From Streptomyces sp. NBC_00490 (GTDB taxonomy: Bacteria; Actinomycetota; Actinomycetes; Streptomycetales; Streptomycetaceae): a stretch of DNA of 64,000 bases. Within the stretch, counting starts at the first letter, position 1; every line of letters starts with the position of its first letter. This document shows, piece by piece, positions 25,723 to 34,673 of the stretch. The position numbers and the translations under genes were made by a program. The notes beneath the pieces were generated by a model. It ran no database searches and was not told the origin of the DNA. It was given only the letters and a program-made list of their open reading frames with translations. The stretch spans positions 3,906,001-3,970,000 of the forward strand of contig NZ_CP107869.1 in the NCBI RefSeq assembly GCF_036013645.1. The letters run 5' to 3'.

Positions 25723-26838
25723 ATGAAAACGGTCTGTCTTAATATGATCGTCAAGAACGAGGCGCATGTGATCCGGCGCTGCCTCGAATCCGTGCTCCCC
25801 CTCGTCGACACGTGGGTGATCCTCGACACGGGCTCGACCGACGGAACCCAGGACATCATCCGCGAGACACTCGCCGACCTCCCCGGAACGCTGTACGAGA
25901 GCCCGTGGAAAGGCTTCGACCTGAGCCGCACGGAGGCGATCGAACGGGCGCGGGAGAGCGCGCGCTATCTCCTGTTCATCGACGCCGACGACGTGATGGA
26001 GACCGACCCCGGCTTCACCATGCCGGAACTCACCCACGACTGCTACGACTTCGCGGTGCACCACGGCCCGGTCATCCACTGGCGCCCGACGATGGTGTCG
26101 ACCCGGCTCCCCTGGCGGTACGTCGGCGTCCTGCACGAGTACCTGGAGTGCGACGGCCGGTTCGACCGGGCGCCTCTCGACGGCGTACGCATGGTCATCA
26201 TGGGCGGCGGGGGACGGTTGCAGGGCAGCGAGCGCAAGAAGTACCTGCGGGACGCCGCGATCCTGAAGGACGGTCTCGCCAAGGAACCCGACAACGCCCG
26301 GTACGCCTTCTACCTCGCCCAGAGCTGGCGTGACGCCGACGAACCGGCGAAGGCACTCGCCGCCTACGACCGGCGCGCGGCCATGGACGGCTTCGCCGAG
26401 GAGGCGTTCTGCGCCCGTCTCTACGCCGCCCGACTGGCCCGGACGCTGAAGCGCAAGACGCCCGAGGTCATGGCCCGCTTCCTGGAGGCCCACGAGTACC
26501 GGCCCACCCGGGCCGAACCGCTCGGCGAGCTCGCCCACCTGTGCCGCGTCCAGGGGAATCGCTGGCCGCTCGCCTACCTGTTCGCGCGCCGCGCGACGGA
26601 GATCCCGCGGCCCGACGACATCCTCTTCGTCGAACACGGCTGGTACGACTGGCAGGCCCTGGACGAACTGGCGGTGGCGGCCTACTGGATGGGCGCGTAC
26701 CGCGAGTCACTGGAGTGCTGCGAGCAACTCCTGGACGGCGGAAAACTGCCCGAAGCCCACCGCGAACGCGTCACCGCCAACCGCGGCTTCGCCCGCGACC
26801 GCCTGACCGTGGGCGCACCCCGCCCCGAGCCGGTATGA
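25723..26838 (+). CDS. SunS-like family 2 glycosyltransferase with helical repeat C-terminus
   Basis: 371 aa, cytoplasmic. The GT-A domain (1-150) has VCLNMIVKNEAHVIRRCLES, DTGSTDGTQDII and LFIDADDVME (DXD near residue 87). About 190-340 is a set of TPR-like helical pairs (ARYAFYLAQSWRDAD, AYWMGAYRESLECCEQLL). This layout resembles SunS-type glycosyltransferases, which glycosylate peptides and whose TPR-like part binds the acceptor. ATG start downstream of a consensus-like promoter; a purine-rich stretch precedes it. Divergent from the GT-C gene. A protein acceptor, possibly the collagen-like protein, is plausible but not shown. Confidence 0.82.
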   Translation: MKTVCLNMIVKNEAHVIRRCLESVLPLVDTWVILDTGSTDGTQDIIRETLADLPGTLYESPWKGFDLSRTEAIERARESARYLLFIDADDVMETDPGFTMPELTHDCYDFAVHHGPVIHWRPTMVSTRLPWRYVGVLHEYLECDGRFDRAPLDGVRMVIMGGGGRLQGSERKKYLRDAAILKDGLAKEPDNARYAFYLAQSWRDADEPAKALAAYDRRAAMDGFAEEAFCARLYAARLARTLKRKTPEVMARFLEAHEYRPTRAEPLGELAHLCRVQGNRWPLAYLFARRATEIPRPDDILFVEHGWYDWQALDELAVAAYWMGAYRESLECCEQLLDGGKLPEAHRERVTANRGFARDRLTVGAPRPEPV

Positions 26839-26842
26839 GACA

Positions 26843-26870
26843 GGGGCCCTCCCCGCCAGGGAAGGGCCCC
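26843..26870. terminator. Bidirectional hairpin between convergent genes
   Basis: ggggccctccc and gggaagggcccc pair with a single bulge over a short cgcca loop. The hairpin is 5 nt after the plus-strand stop and 15 nt after the minus-strand radical SAM stop. Confidence 0.75.
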
Positions 26871-26884
26871 ACACATCCCGCGCC

Positions 26885-28858
26885 TCAGTGGGTGTGCCCG
26901 GCCGGGGCCGGGTCAGCGTTCTTCACCGTCAGCGGCAGCAGCTTCTTGCCCGTGGGGCCGATCTGGATGGACGTGTCCATCTGCGGGCACACCCCGCAGT
27001 CGAAGCACGGCGTCCACCGGCAGTCCTCGACCTCCGTCTCGTCGAGCGCGTCCTGCCAGTCCTCCCAGAGCCAGTCCTTGTCGAGGCCGGAGTCCAGGTG
27101 GTCCCAGGGCAGGACCTCCTCGTACGAGCGCTCGCGCGTCGTGTACCAGCCGACATCGACGCCGGAGCCGGCCAGCGCCTTGTCGGCGCACCGCATCCAC
27201 CGGTCGTACGAGAAGTGCTCGCGCCAGCCGTCGAAGCGGCCGCCGTCCTCGTAGACCGCGCGGATGACGGCGCCGATACGGCGGTCGCCGCGGGAGAGCA
27301 GGCCCTCCACGATGCCGGGCTTGCCGTCGTGGTAGCGGAAGCCGATGGAGCGGCCGTACTTCTTGTCGCCGCGGATCTTGTCGCGGAGCTTCTCCAGGCG
27401 GGCGTCGGTGTCCTCGGCGGAGAGCTGGGGCGCCCACTGGAACGGTGTGTGGGGCTTGGGGACGAAGCCGCCGATGGAGACCGTGCAGCGGATGTCGTTG
27501 GCGCCGGAGACCTCGCGGCCCTTCTGGATGACGTTCATCGCCATGTCGGCGATCTGCATGACGTCGTCGTCGGTCTCGGTGGGCAGACCGCACATGAAGT
27601 ACAGCTTCACCTGGCGCCAGCCGTTGCCGTACGCCGTGGCCACCGTCCGGATGAGGTCCTCCTCGGACACCATCTTGTTGATGACCTTGCGCATCCGCTC
27701 CGAGCCGCCCTCGGGAGCGAAGGTCAGACCCGAGCGGCGGCCGTTGCGCGTCAGCTCGTTGGCCAGGTCCACGTTGAACGCGTCGACGCGGGTGGAGGGG
27801 AGGGACAGACCGACCTTGTCCTCCTCGTACCGGTCCGCCAGGCCCTTGGCGATGTCGCCGATCTCCGAGTGGTCCGCCGACGACAGGGACAGCAGGCCGA
27901 CCTCCTCGAAGCCCGTCGCCTTGAGGCCCTTCTCGACCATCTCGCCGATGCCCGTGATCGAGCGCTCGCGCACCGGGCGGGTGATCATGCCCGCCTGGCA
28001 GAAGCGGCAGCCGCGGGTGCAGCCGCGGAAGATCTCCACCGACATGCGCTCGTGGACCGTCTCGGCGAGCGGGACCAGCGGCTGCTTGGGGTAGGGCCAC
28101 TCGTCCAGGTCCATGACGGTGTGCTTGGACACCCGCCACGGGACACCGGACTTGTTCGGTACGACTCGGCCGATCCGGCCGTCGGGGAGGTACTCCACGT
28201 CGTAGAACGCCGGAATGTAGACCGAGCCCGTCTTCGCGAGGCGGAAGAGGACCTCCTCGCGGCCGCCCGGCCGGCCCTCCGCCTTCCACTCGCGGATGAT
28301 CCGCGTCATGTCGAGCACGGCCTGCTCGCCGTCGCCGATGATCGCCGCGTCGATGAAGTCCGCGATCGGCTCGGGGTTGAAGGCGGCGTGGCCGCCGGCC
28401 AGCACGATCGGGTCGTCGAGACCGCGGTCCTTCGACTCCAGCGGGATGCCCGCCAGGTCCAGCGCCGTCAGCATGTTGGTGTAGCCGAGCTCGGTGGAGA
28501 AGCTGAGCCCGAACACGTCGAAGGCCTTCACCGGCCGGTGGCTGTCCACCGTGAACTGCGGGACGGCGTGCTCCCGCATCAGCGCCTCCAGGTCCGGCCA
28601 CACGCTGTACGTGCGCTCGGCGAGGACGCCCTCCTGCTCGTTGAGGACCTCGTAGAGGATCATGACGCCCTGGTTGGGCAGGCCCACCTCGTAGGCGTCC
28701 GGGTACATGAGCGCCCAGCGGACATCGGTGGACTCCCACGGCTTGACCGTGGAGTTGAGTTCTCCGCCGACGTACTGGATCGGCTTCTGCACATGCGGGA
28801 GCAGAGCTTCGAGCTGCGGGAACACAGACTCGGCGGCCGCAGCGTCTTCGGCAGGCAT
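26885..28858 (-). CDS. TIGR03960-type B12-binding radical SAM protein
   Basis: 657 aa. The N-terminal half resembles a cobalamin-binding fold (YPDAYEVGLPNQGVMILYEVLN; IVLAGGHAAFNPEPIADFIDA). The radical SAM core has RGCTRGCRFCQAGM, i.e. CxxxCxxC near 279-286, and LTFAPEGGSERMRKVINK. The C-terminal CRWTPCFDCGVCPQMD offers four more cysteines, probably an extra Fe-S cluster. Family function is undefined, but it pairs with the TIGR03936/DUF2344 partner (21124-21882), which is encoded about 5 kb away here. ATG at 28858 with GAAGG 9 nt upstream. Apparently monocistronic. Confidence 0.92.
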   Translation of the reverse strand: MPAEDAAAAESVFPQLEALLPHVQKPIQYVGGELNSTVKPWESTDVRWALMYPDAYEVGLPNQGVMILYEVLNEQEGVLAERTYSVWPDLEALMREHAVPQFTVDSHRPVKAFDVFGLSFSTELGYTNMLTALDLAGIPLESKDRGLDDPIVLAGGHAAFNPEPIADFIDAAIIGDGEQAVLDMTRIIREWKAEGRPGGREEVLFRLAKTGSVYIPAFYDVEYLPDGRIGRVVPNKSGVPWRVSKHTVMDLDEWPYPKQPLVPLAETVHERMSVEIFRGCTRGCRFCQAGMITRPVRERSITGIGEMVEKGLKATGFEEVGLLSLSSADHSEIGDIAKGLADRYEEDKVGLSLPSTRVDAFNVDLANELTRNGRRSGLTFAPEGGSERMRKVINKMVSEEDLIRTVATAYGNGWRQVKLYFMCGLPTETDDDVMQIADMAMNVIQKGREVSGANDIRCTVSIGGFVPKPHTPFQWAPQLSAEDTDARLEKLRDKIRGDKKYGRSIGFRYHDGKPGIVEGLLSRGDRRIGAVIRAVYEDGGRFDGWREHFSYDRWMRCADKALAGSGVDVGWYTTRERSYEEVLPWDHLDSGLDKDWLWEDWQDALDETEVEDCRWTPCFDCGVCPQMDTSIQIGPTGKKLLPLTVKNADPAPAGHTH

Positions 28859-28940
28859 CTCGCGAACCTTCGTGGTGGGCTGGACTGACAGGGGTGACCA
28901 TCTAGCGTAACGCGATCGTGGACCGCCCCTGTCCTTCCGC

Positions 28941-30440
28941 TCAGACCCCCATCGCGCTCTTGATCGACGGCCACGTCACGGGAAGGTCCAGCTCGACCAG
29001 CTCGGCCCGCCGCTCCTCGCGCCCGTACAGCACCCCGTACGTGAACCCGCTCTCCCCCGCCGCATGGGCCTGACCTGCGATATCACTCAGGGCCTCGCGG
29101 GTCATCACGCTGTCCTGGTGATCACCGAGCAGGCCCTGGAGGGACTTCATCGAGCGGGCCAGGTCGACGGCGGGCTCGCCGAGGGCCGCGGCCGCCGCCT
29201 CCGCCGAATACCTCGTCCGCTTGCACTTCTTGCGCGCCTCGTGGATCGCGAGGTCCCGGTCGGCGCCCGGCGACAGCTTCACCGCCCGCTCGACCAGCTC
29301 CGTCAGCTTCCCGAAGTCCTTCCGTACGGCCGTGGAGATCACCTCCGACGGCTGCCCGCCGGCCGCCTTCAGCAGCGGCGGCCCGTCCACCACGGCGTCC
29401 AGCACGGCCAGCAGGTCCAGGTACCGCTTTCCGTCGAGTACGGCGATCAGACGGCTGCGCGAGCCGCCGGGCCGCGCGTGCGACCAGGTGCGCAGCCGGG
29501 TGCGCACCTGGTCGGTCAGCAGCGCCCGCGGCAGTCCGTCGAGGGCGGCGGTCAGACGCTCCGTCAGCACCTCGTGGTCCCGGTCCACGCCCAGCTCGCC
29601 CGCGAGCCACTTCAGCTCCGCGCCGATCGGGTCGGTGACGGTGCGGTCGAGGACTTTCCCGTACGACGTGAAGGCGCTGCGCAGCCGCCGGGTGGCGACG
29701 CGCATGCGGTGCACGGAGTCGTCCACGTCCCGCCGGACGGCGGGGTCGAGCTCGACGATCGCGTCCCGCTGGGCGCGGATGTAGGCCATCACATGGTCCC
29801 CGGCGGTCTCCGGCGCCTTCCTGACCCGCTTCCGCCGCTTCGCCCCGCCGGTCTCCGTCAGCGCCCGGGCCAGTTTCGAGGCCGACGCGGAGGGCCGTAC
29901 GCCGGTCTTCTTCAGCCGTTTCTCGACCTTGTCGAGGAAGGCCGGGTCGCCGCCGTCGGCGAGCTCGACCTCGATCTCGGTCCACTGGGCGACACCGTCG
30001 CCCCCGGTGAGCCGCTCGGCGCGGACGGCGTCCACGCTGACCTCGGCGAGCAGCCCGCCGTCGGCGTCGACGAGATGGCGGACGTCCCGGTCGGAGACCA
30101 GCCGGACCACGGGCAGCAGCTCGCGGTCGCGGACGCGTGAGCGGACCAGGCCCGTGAGAACGCGCGGGACGGTGTCGGAGAGGGCCGCCCGGATCTCGTC
30201 CCGTACCCCGGGCGAGACGGGGAACTTCAGATGCCAGCCGGCGTCGGAGCCGCCGGTACGGCGGCGCAGGGTGATCGAGGCGGCGGCGAGGTGTTCGCCC
30301 CGGGTGTCGTAGTAGGTGGCGTCCAGTTGTGCGACACCCTTGTCGAGGACGGCCGCTACCCCGGCGACGCCGGTGAGGTCCGGCAGCCCGCTGTCGTCGG
30401 ACTCGTACTTCCGCTCGATCTCGCGCTTCGTGTCCGCCAT
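28941..30440 (-). CDS. CYTH and CHAD domain protein
   Basis: 499 aa, soluble. The CYTH (triphosphate tunnel metalloenzyme) domain occupies residues 1-200 and starts with the ExExK signature REIERKYE (E7, E9, K11); charged strands such as ASITLRRRTGGSD and EIEVELAD follow. The CHAD domain (about 215-499) is a helical histidine/arginine-rich polyphosphate-binding module (DDSVHRMRVATRRLRSAF; AIHEARKKCKRTRYSAEA). The CYTH-CHAD combination suggests hydrolysis or sensing of triphosphate or polyphosphate. The ATG at 30440 is 11 residues before the ExExK lysine, as in the family. It lies 82 nt from the radical SAM start; an independent unit is likely. Confidence 0.92.
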   Translation of the reverse strand: MADTKREIERKYESDDSGLPDLTGVAGVAAVLDKGVAQLDATYYDTRGEHLAAASITLRRRTGGSDAGWHLKFPVSPGVRDEIRAALSDTVPRVLTGLVRSRVRDRELLPVVRLVSDRDVRHLVDADGGLLAEVSVDAVRAERLTGGDGVAQWTEIEVELADGGDPAFLDKVEKRLKKTGVRPSASASKLARALTETGGAKRRKRVRKAPETAGDHVMAYIRAQRDAIVELDPAVRRDVDDSVHRMRVATRRLRSAFTSYGKVLDRTVTDPIGAELKWLAGELGVDRDHEVLTERLTAALDGLPRALLTDQVRTRLRTWSHARPGGSRSRLIAVLDGKRYLDLLAVLDAVVDGPPLLKAAGGQPSEVISTAVRKDFGKLTELVERAVKLSPGADRDLAIHEARKKCKRTRYSAEAAAAALGEPAVDLARSMKSLQGLLGDHQDSVMTREALSDIAGQAHAAGESGFTYGVLYGREERRAELVELDLPVTWPSIKSAMGV

Positions 30441-30517
30441 GACCTGAACCTAGACGCAGTCGGGGCGCGACGGCAGAGGGCGCCGGCCATGAATCCCCGG
30501 GGTGAATCCGCCAGGGG

Positions 30518-31126
30518 TCAGGAGGTGACCAGTGCTCGCATCGCCTCGCCCTCCGGGAACGGCGCGTCCTTCGCCGTCCGGGAGACGAGCAGGATGTGGG
30601 CGTCCTCGAACTGGTGGTACGACATCGGCTCCGGGCCCTGCCCGACGATCACCACGCTGTGTTCCAGACGCCAGCTGACGTACCGGCTGTGGTACTTGGG
30701 CTGGCGGATGTCGTGGTCCGGCAGACCGAGCCGGTCGGTAAAGCGCTGGACGACGGTGTCGTAGTGCGCGTCGAACTCCGGCCGCCAGGCGCCCTCCTGG
30801 CTGGTCCAGCCGGGCACCGGACCCCAGCAGTCCTCGTCGAGAACGCCGCCGTCGACCGAGTAGAGGTAGGCGAAGGGCAGATGGAGCGTGCCGTCGCCCT
30901 CGGCCGTGACGAAGTGGCCCTCCGGGGTGACATGGGTGGCGTCGGGGACATCGGGTGTGTCCTCGTACGCCGGTCCCTGCACAGCCTCTGACCAGTCGGG
31001 CCAGCCGGCCTCGCGTATCCGTGCCTCCACGGCCTCGGCGTCGGCCAGATCCAGCTCCGCCAGCCCCAGGAGCCGGCTCACCAGCTCCTCGCCGACCGGG
31101 CACACGGCCACGTACTCGTCCGCCAT
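30518..31126 (-). CDS. Conserved-looking protein of unknown function
   Basis: 202 aa, acidic, soluble; family not recognised. Features: VCPVGEELVSRLLGLAELDLADAE near the N-terminus, a central Trp-rich stretch (CWGPVPGWTSQEGAWRPEF) and a C-terminal SYHQFEDAHILLVSR. No signal peptide, membrane segment or nucleotide motif is visible. ATG at 31126 with GGGGAG 5 nt upstream. Only 21 nt separate it from the rodA stop, so it may be the last gene of the mre transcript. Codon use matches its neighbours. Confidence 0.75.
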   Translation of the reverse strand: MADEYVAVCPVGEELVSRLLGLAELDLADAEAVEARIREAGWPDWSEAVQGPAYEDTPDVPDATHVTPEGHFVTAEGDGTLHLPFAYLYSVDGGVLDEDCWGPVPGWTSQEGAWRPEFDAHYDTVVQRFTDRLGLPDHDIRQPKYHSRYVSWRLEHSVVIVGQGPEPMSYHQFEDAHILLVSRTAKDAPFPEGEAMRALVTS

Positions 31127-31147
31127 TCCACTCCCCCTACGGCAGCG

Positions 31148-32344
31148 CTACGCCGACATCGGCCGCTGCACCCTGATCGACTGCAACAACCCGACCGCCA
31201 CCCACACCGCGAACATGGACGTGCCACCGTACGACACGAACGGCAGCGGCAGACCGGTGACCGGCATGATCCCCAGGGTCATCCCGATGTTCTCGAAGGA
31301 CTGGAAGGCGAACCAGGCCACGATCCCGGCGGCGACGATCGTGCCGTACAGCTCGGTCGTCTCACGGGCGATACGGCAGGCCCGCCACAGGACGACGCCG
31401 AGCAGCACGATGATCAGGCCCGCGCCGACGAAGCCCAGCTCCTCGCCCGCCACGGTGAACACGAAGTCGGTCTGCTGCTCCGGCACGAACTGGCCCGTCG
31501 TCTGCGAGCCGTGGAACAGCCCCGAGCCCGTGAGTCCGCCCGAACCGATCGCGATACGCGCCTGGTTGGTGTTGTAGCCGACACCGGCCGGGTCGAGGCT
31601 CGGGTTGGCGAAGGCGGCGAAGCGGGCGATCTGGTAGTCGTCCAGGACGCCGAGCTGCCAGACCGCGAGCGCGCCCATGGTGCCCGCGCCGAGCAGGCCG
31701 AAGACCCAGCGGTTGGAGGCGCCCGAGGCCAGCAGCACACCCAGCACGATGATGACCATGACCATGACCGACCCGAGGTCGGGCATCAGCATGACGACGA
31801 GCATCGGTACGGCGGCCAGGCCCAGCGCCTGGAGGACCGTGCGGTGGTCGGGATACTGCTTGTCACCCGCGTCGACCCGGGCCGCCAGCAGCATCGCCAT
31901 GCCGAGGATGATCGTGATCTTCACGAACTCCGAGGGCTGGAGCGAGAAGCCGCCGCCGACGACGATCCACGAGTGGGCGCCGTTGACCGTGGAGCCGAGC
32001 GGGGTGAGCACCATCAGGATCAGGAACACCGAGGCGCCGTAGAGGATCGGTACCGCCGTCCGCAGGGCGCGGTGGCCGAGCCAGACGGTGCCGATCATCA
32101 GGGCGAACCCGATGCCGGTGTTCATGAGGTGGCGGAACAGGAAGTAGTACTGGTCGCCCTGGTTGATCTCGGTGCGGTTGCGGGTGGCCGAGAAGACCAG
32201 CAGCGAGCCGATCATCGACAGGGCGAGGGCCGCGAACAGTATCGGCCAGTCCAGCCGGCGGGCGAGCGAGTCGCGGGCGAACAGCCGCGTCCAGCCCGCC
32301 CGTTCGGGCCCGTAGCCGGAGACGGAGAAGCTGTTGCCGGTCAT
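31148..32344 (-). CDS. rodA: RodA/FtsW-type peptidoglycan polymerase (SEDS; sfr of S. coelicolor)
   Basis: 398 aa with about 10 transmembrane helices. SEDS glycosyltransferase that polymerises lipid II together with its class B PBP. Family stretches: GFSLQPSEFVKITIILGMA, GSGGLTGSGLFHGSQTTGQFVPEQQTDFVFTVAGEELGFVG, and GLPLPFVSYGGTSMFAVWVAVGLLQS at the C-terminus. The start codon overlaps the pbp2 stop (ATGA), so translation is probably coupled and synthesis stoichiometric. In S. coelicolor the last gene of this cluster (sfr) takes part in spore-wall synthesis. Confidence 0.96.
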   Translation of the reverse strand: MTGNSFSVSGYGPERAGWTRLFARDSLARRLDWPILFAALALSMIGSLLVFSATRNRTEINQGDQYYFLFRHLMNTGIGFALMIGTVWLGHRALRTAVPILYGASVFLILMVLTPLGSTVNGAHSWIVVGGGFSLQPSEFVKITIILGMAMLLAARVDAGDKQYPDHRTVLQALGLAAVPMLVVMLMPDLGSVMVMVIIVLGVLLASGASNRWVFGLLGAGTMGALAVWQLGVLDDYQIARFAAFANPSLDPAGVGYNTNQARIAIGSGGLTGSGLFHGSQTTGQFVPEQQTDFVFTVAGEELGFVGAGLIIVLLGVVLWRACRIARETTELYGTIVAAGIVAWFAFQSFENIGMTLGIMPVTGLPLPFVSYGGTSMFAVWVAVGLLQSIRVQRPMSA

Positions 32345-34593
32345 GTGCGCATCCTCCGGCCACCTCGCTTGTGGCGCCGCCTGCGGGTGTTGCGGTTGCC
32401 CGTCGCCGGCTTCTCGACGGTCGCCGCCAGCTGCGTCTCGTCGGGCTCGGGGGCGCCCTCCTGGGTCACCCGCTGCTCCTTGCCCGGGTCCTTGGAGACC
32501 TTCGGCGACTTGATGGTGCCGTCCGTCTGGACCTTCGGGAGGCTCTTCTGCGGGGTGGGCAGCAGGGCGTTCTTCTTGTTGATCGTGCCGTCGTCGGAGA
32601 CGCCGTACAGCGCGTCGTAGATGTTGCGGACCGCGGGGCCCGAGGCGCCGGAGCCCGTACCGCCCTGGGAGATCGTCATGACGACCGTGTAGTCCTTGGT
32701 GTACGTGGCGAACCAGGACGTCGTCTGCTTGCCGTAGACCTCGGCGGTACCGGTCTTGGCGTGCATCGGGATCTTGTCCTGCGGCCAGCCGACGTCGGCG
32801 AACCGCCAGGCGGCGGTACCGCGGGTGGCGACGCCCGCGAGGGCCTCGTCCATCTCGGCCAGCGTCTTGCGGCTTATGGGCAGCTTGCCGTGCGCCTTGG
32901 GCTTGATCTCGTCGACGGTCCGGCCGTCCGCGCTGACGATGGCCTTGCCGACGGAGGGCGTGTAGAGGGTGCCGCCGTTGGAGATCGCCGCGTAGATGGT
33001 GGCCATCTGGATGGGGGTGACGAGGGTGTCGCCCTGGCCGATGGAGTAGTTGACGGAGTCACCGGCGCGCATCAGGTTGCCTTCGAGGCAGTTCTCGTAC
33101 GCGATCTGCTCGGCGTACGTGCCGCCCTTCTTGCCGGTCTTGCACCAGACGTCCTTGTTGGCCTTCCAGTAGTTCAGCTTCCACTGGCGGTCCGGGATAC
33201 GGCCGGTGACCTCGTTGGGCAGGTCGATGCCGGTCTCGGCGCCGAGACCGAACTGGTGGGCCGTCTTGTAGAACCAGTTCTTGGCGTCCTTCTTCGGCTT
33301 GGTGCCGCCGTCCTTCTTCCACTCCTCGTGGGAGAGCCGGTAGAAGACGGTGTCGCAGGAGACCTCCAGGGCGCGGCCGAGGCTGATCGGGCCGTATCCC
33401 TTGGTCTCGAAGTTCTTGAAGACCTGGCCGCCGATCGAGTACGAACTCGAGCAGTTGTAGGGGCCGTCGAAGGAGTACCCGGCGTTTATCGCGGCGGCGG
33501 TCGGGACCACCTTGAAGATGGAGCCGGGCGCCGACTGGCCCTGGATGGCCCGGTTGAGCAGCGGGTAGTTGGAGTCCTTGCCCGTCAGCTTGGTGTAGTC
33601 CTTGGCGGAGATGCCGCCGACCCAGGCGTTCGGGTCGTACGACGGGTTGGACGCCATGGCGACGACGCGGCCGGTCTTGGCCTCCATGACGACGACGGCA
33701 CCGGAGTCGGCCTTGTAGTTCTCGCCGGTGTTGTCGTCGAAGGCCTCGCGGGCCTTCTTCATCGCGTCGTTGAGTTCGTACTCGGCGACCCGCTGGACGC
33801 GGGCGTCGATGCTGGTGACGAGGTTGGAGCCGGGCTGCGCCTCGTCACTGGCGGCCTGGCCGATGACGCGGCCGAGGTTGTCGACCTCGTAGCGGGTGAC
33901 GCCGGCCTTGCCGCGCAGCTCCTTGTCGTACTCGCGCTCCAGGCCGCTGCGGCCGACCTGGTCGGAGCGCAGATAGGGCGAGTCGGTGTCCTGGGCCTTG
34001 GTGATCTCCTCGTCGGTGACCGGGGAGAGATAGCCGAGGACCTGGGCGGTGTTGGCCTTGGCGGGGCTCGCGTAGCGGCGCACGGCCTCGGGCTCGGCGG
34101 TGATGCCGGGGAAGTCCTCGGCGCGCTCGCGGATCTGCAGGGCCTGCTTGGCGGTGGCCTCGTCGGTGATGGGGATCGGCTGGTACGGCGAGCCGTTCCA
34201 GCAGGGCTGGGGGGTCTTGGCGTCGCACAGCCGGACCTTCTGCATGACCTCCCCGGGCTTCATACCGAGGACACCGGCGAGCTTGGTGAGGACGGCCTTG
34301 CCGTCGTCCTTCATCTTCAGCAGGTCGGTGCGGGAGGCGGAGACCACCAGCCGGGTCTCGTTGTCGGCGATCGGCACTCCGCGCGCGTCGAGGATCGAGC
34401 CGCGGACGGCGGGCTCCACGACCTGCTGGACGTGGTTGCCGGACGCCTCCTTCGCGTACTCGTCGCCCTCGCGGATCTGGAGGTACCACAGGCGCCCGCC
34501 GAGGGTGCCGAGGAGGGACAGGACGAGGATCTGGATCACGATGAGCCTGATCTGGACCCGTGGGGTCCGACCGGTCTCGGGGATGTTGGTCAC
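32341..34593 (-). CDS. mrdA: Class B penicillin-binding protein 2 (D,D-transpeptidase)
   Basis: 750 aa. One N-terminal transmembrane helix (about 14-34), a pedestal/dimer domain, then the transpeptidase. Active-site motifs: SIFK (SxxK) near residue 358, a SCD (SxN-like) region in LEVSCDTVFYRLS, and KTG near 612 in MHAKTGTAEVYG. The tail after about 695 is Lys/Pro-rich and ends in RNTRRRRHKRGGRRM, which could bind the wall or nucleic acid, or sit at the membrane. GTG start. It crosslinks peptidoglycan with RodA; in S. coelicolor this gene is pbp2 of the mre cluster. The last four nt overlap rodA. Confidence 0.96.
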   Translation of the reverse strand: MTNIPETGRTPRVQIRLIVIQILVLSLLGTLGGRLWYLQIREGDEYAKEASGNHVQQVVEPAVRGSILDARGVPIADNETRLVVSASRTDLLKMKDDGKAVLTKLAGVLGMKPGEVMQKVRLCDAKTPQPCWNGSPYQPIPITDEATAKQALQIRERAEDFPGITAEPEAVRRYASPAKANTAQVLGYLSPVTDEEITKAQDTDSPYLRSDQVGRSGLEREYDKELRGKAGVTRYEVDNLGRVIGQAASDEAQPGSNLVTSIDARVQRVAEYELNDAMKKAREAFDDNTGENYKADSGAVVVMEAKTGRVVAMASNPSYDPNAWVGGISAKDYTKLTGKDSNYPLLNRAIQGQSAPGSIFKVVPTAAAINAGYSFDGPYNCSSSYSIGGQVFKNFETKGYGPISLGRALEVSCDTVFYRLSHEEWKKDGGTKPKKDAKNWFYKTAHQFGLGAETGIDLPNEVTGRIPDRQWKLNYWKANKDVWCKTGKKGGTYAEQIAYENCLEGNLMRAGDSVNYSIGQGDTLVTPIQMATIYAAISNGGTLYTPSVGKAIVSADGRTVDEIKPKAHGKLPISRKTLAEMDEALAGVATRGTAAWRFADVGWPQDKIPMHAKTGTAEVYGKQTTSWFATYTKDYTVVMTISQGGTGSGASGPAVRNIYDALYGVSDDGTINKKNALLPTPQKSLPKVQTDGTIKSPKVSKDPGKEQRVTQEGAPEPDETQLAATVEKPATGNRNTRRRRHKRGGRRMRT

Positions 34594-34673
34594 TGCGGCT
34601 GCCGCCCCCTCTCAGTGTGTGTACGTGTCATATACGGCGAACCTGTGAACGCGGCCCGCCGACTCGCGCGCAC

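Noticed and set aside
26888..28888. 666-codon open frame on plus opposite the radical SAM gene
   Set aside because: Shadow of the minus-strand gene, which has the CxxxCxxC motif; the plus translation is low-complexity Val/Leu/His/Asp.
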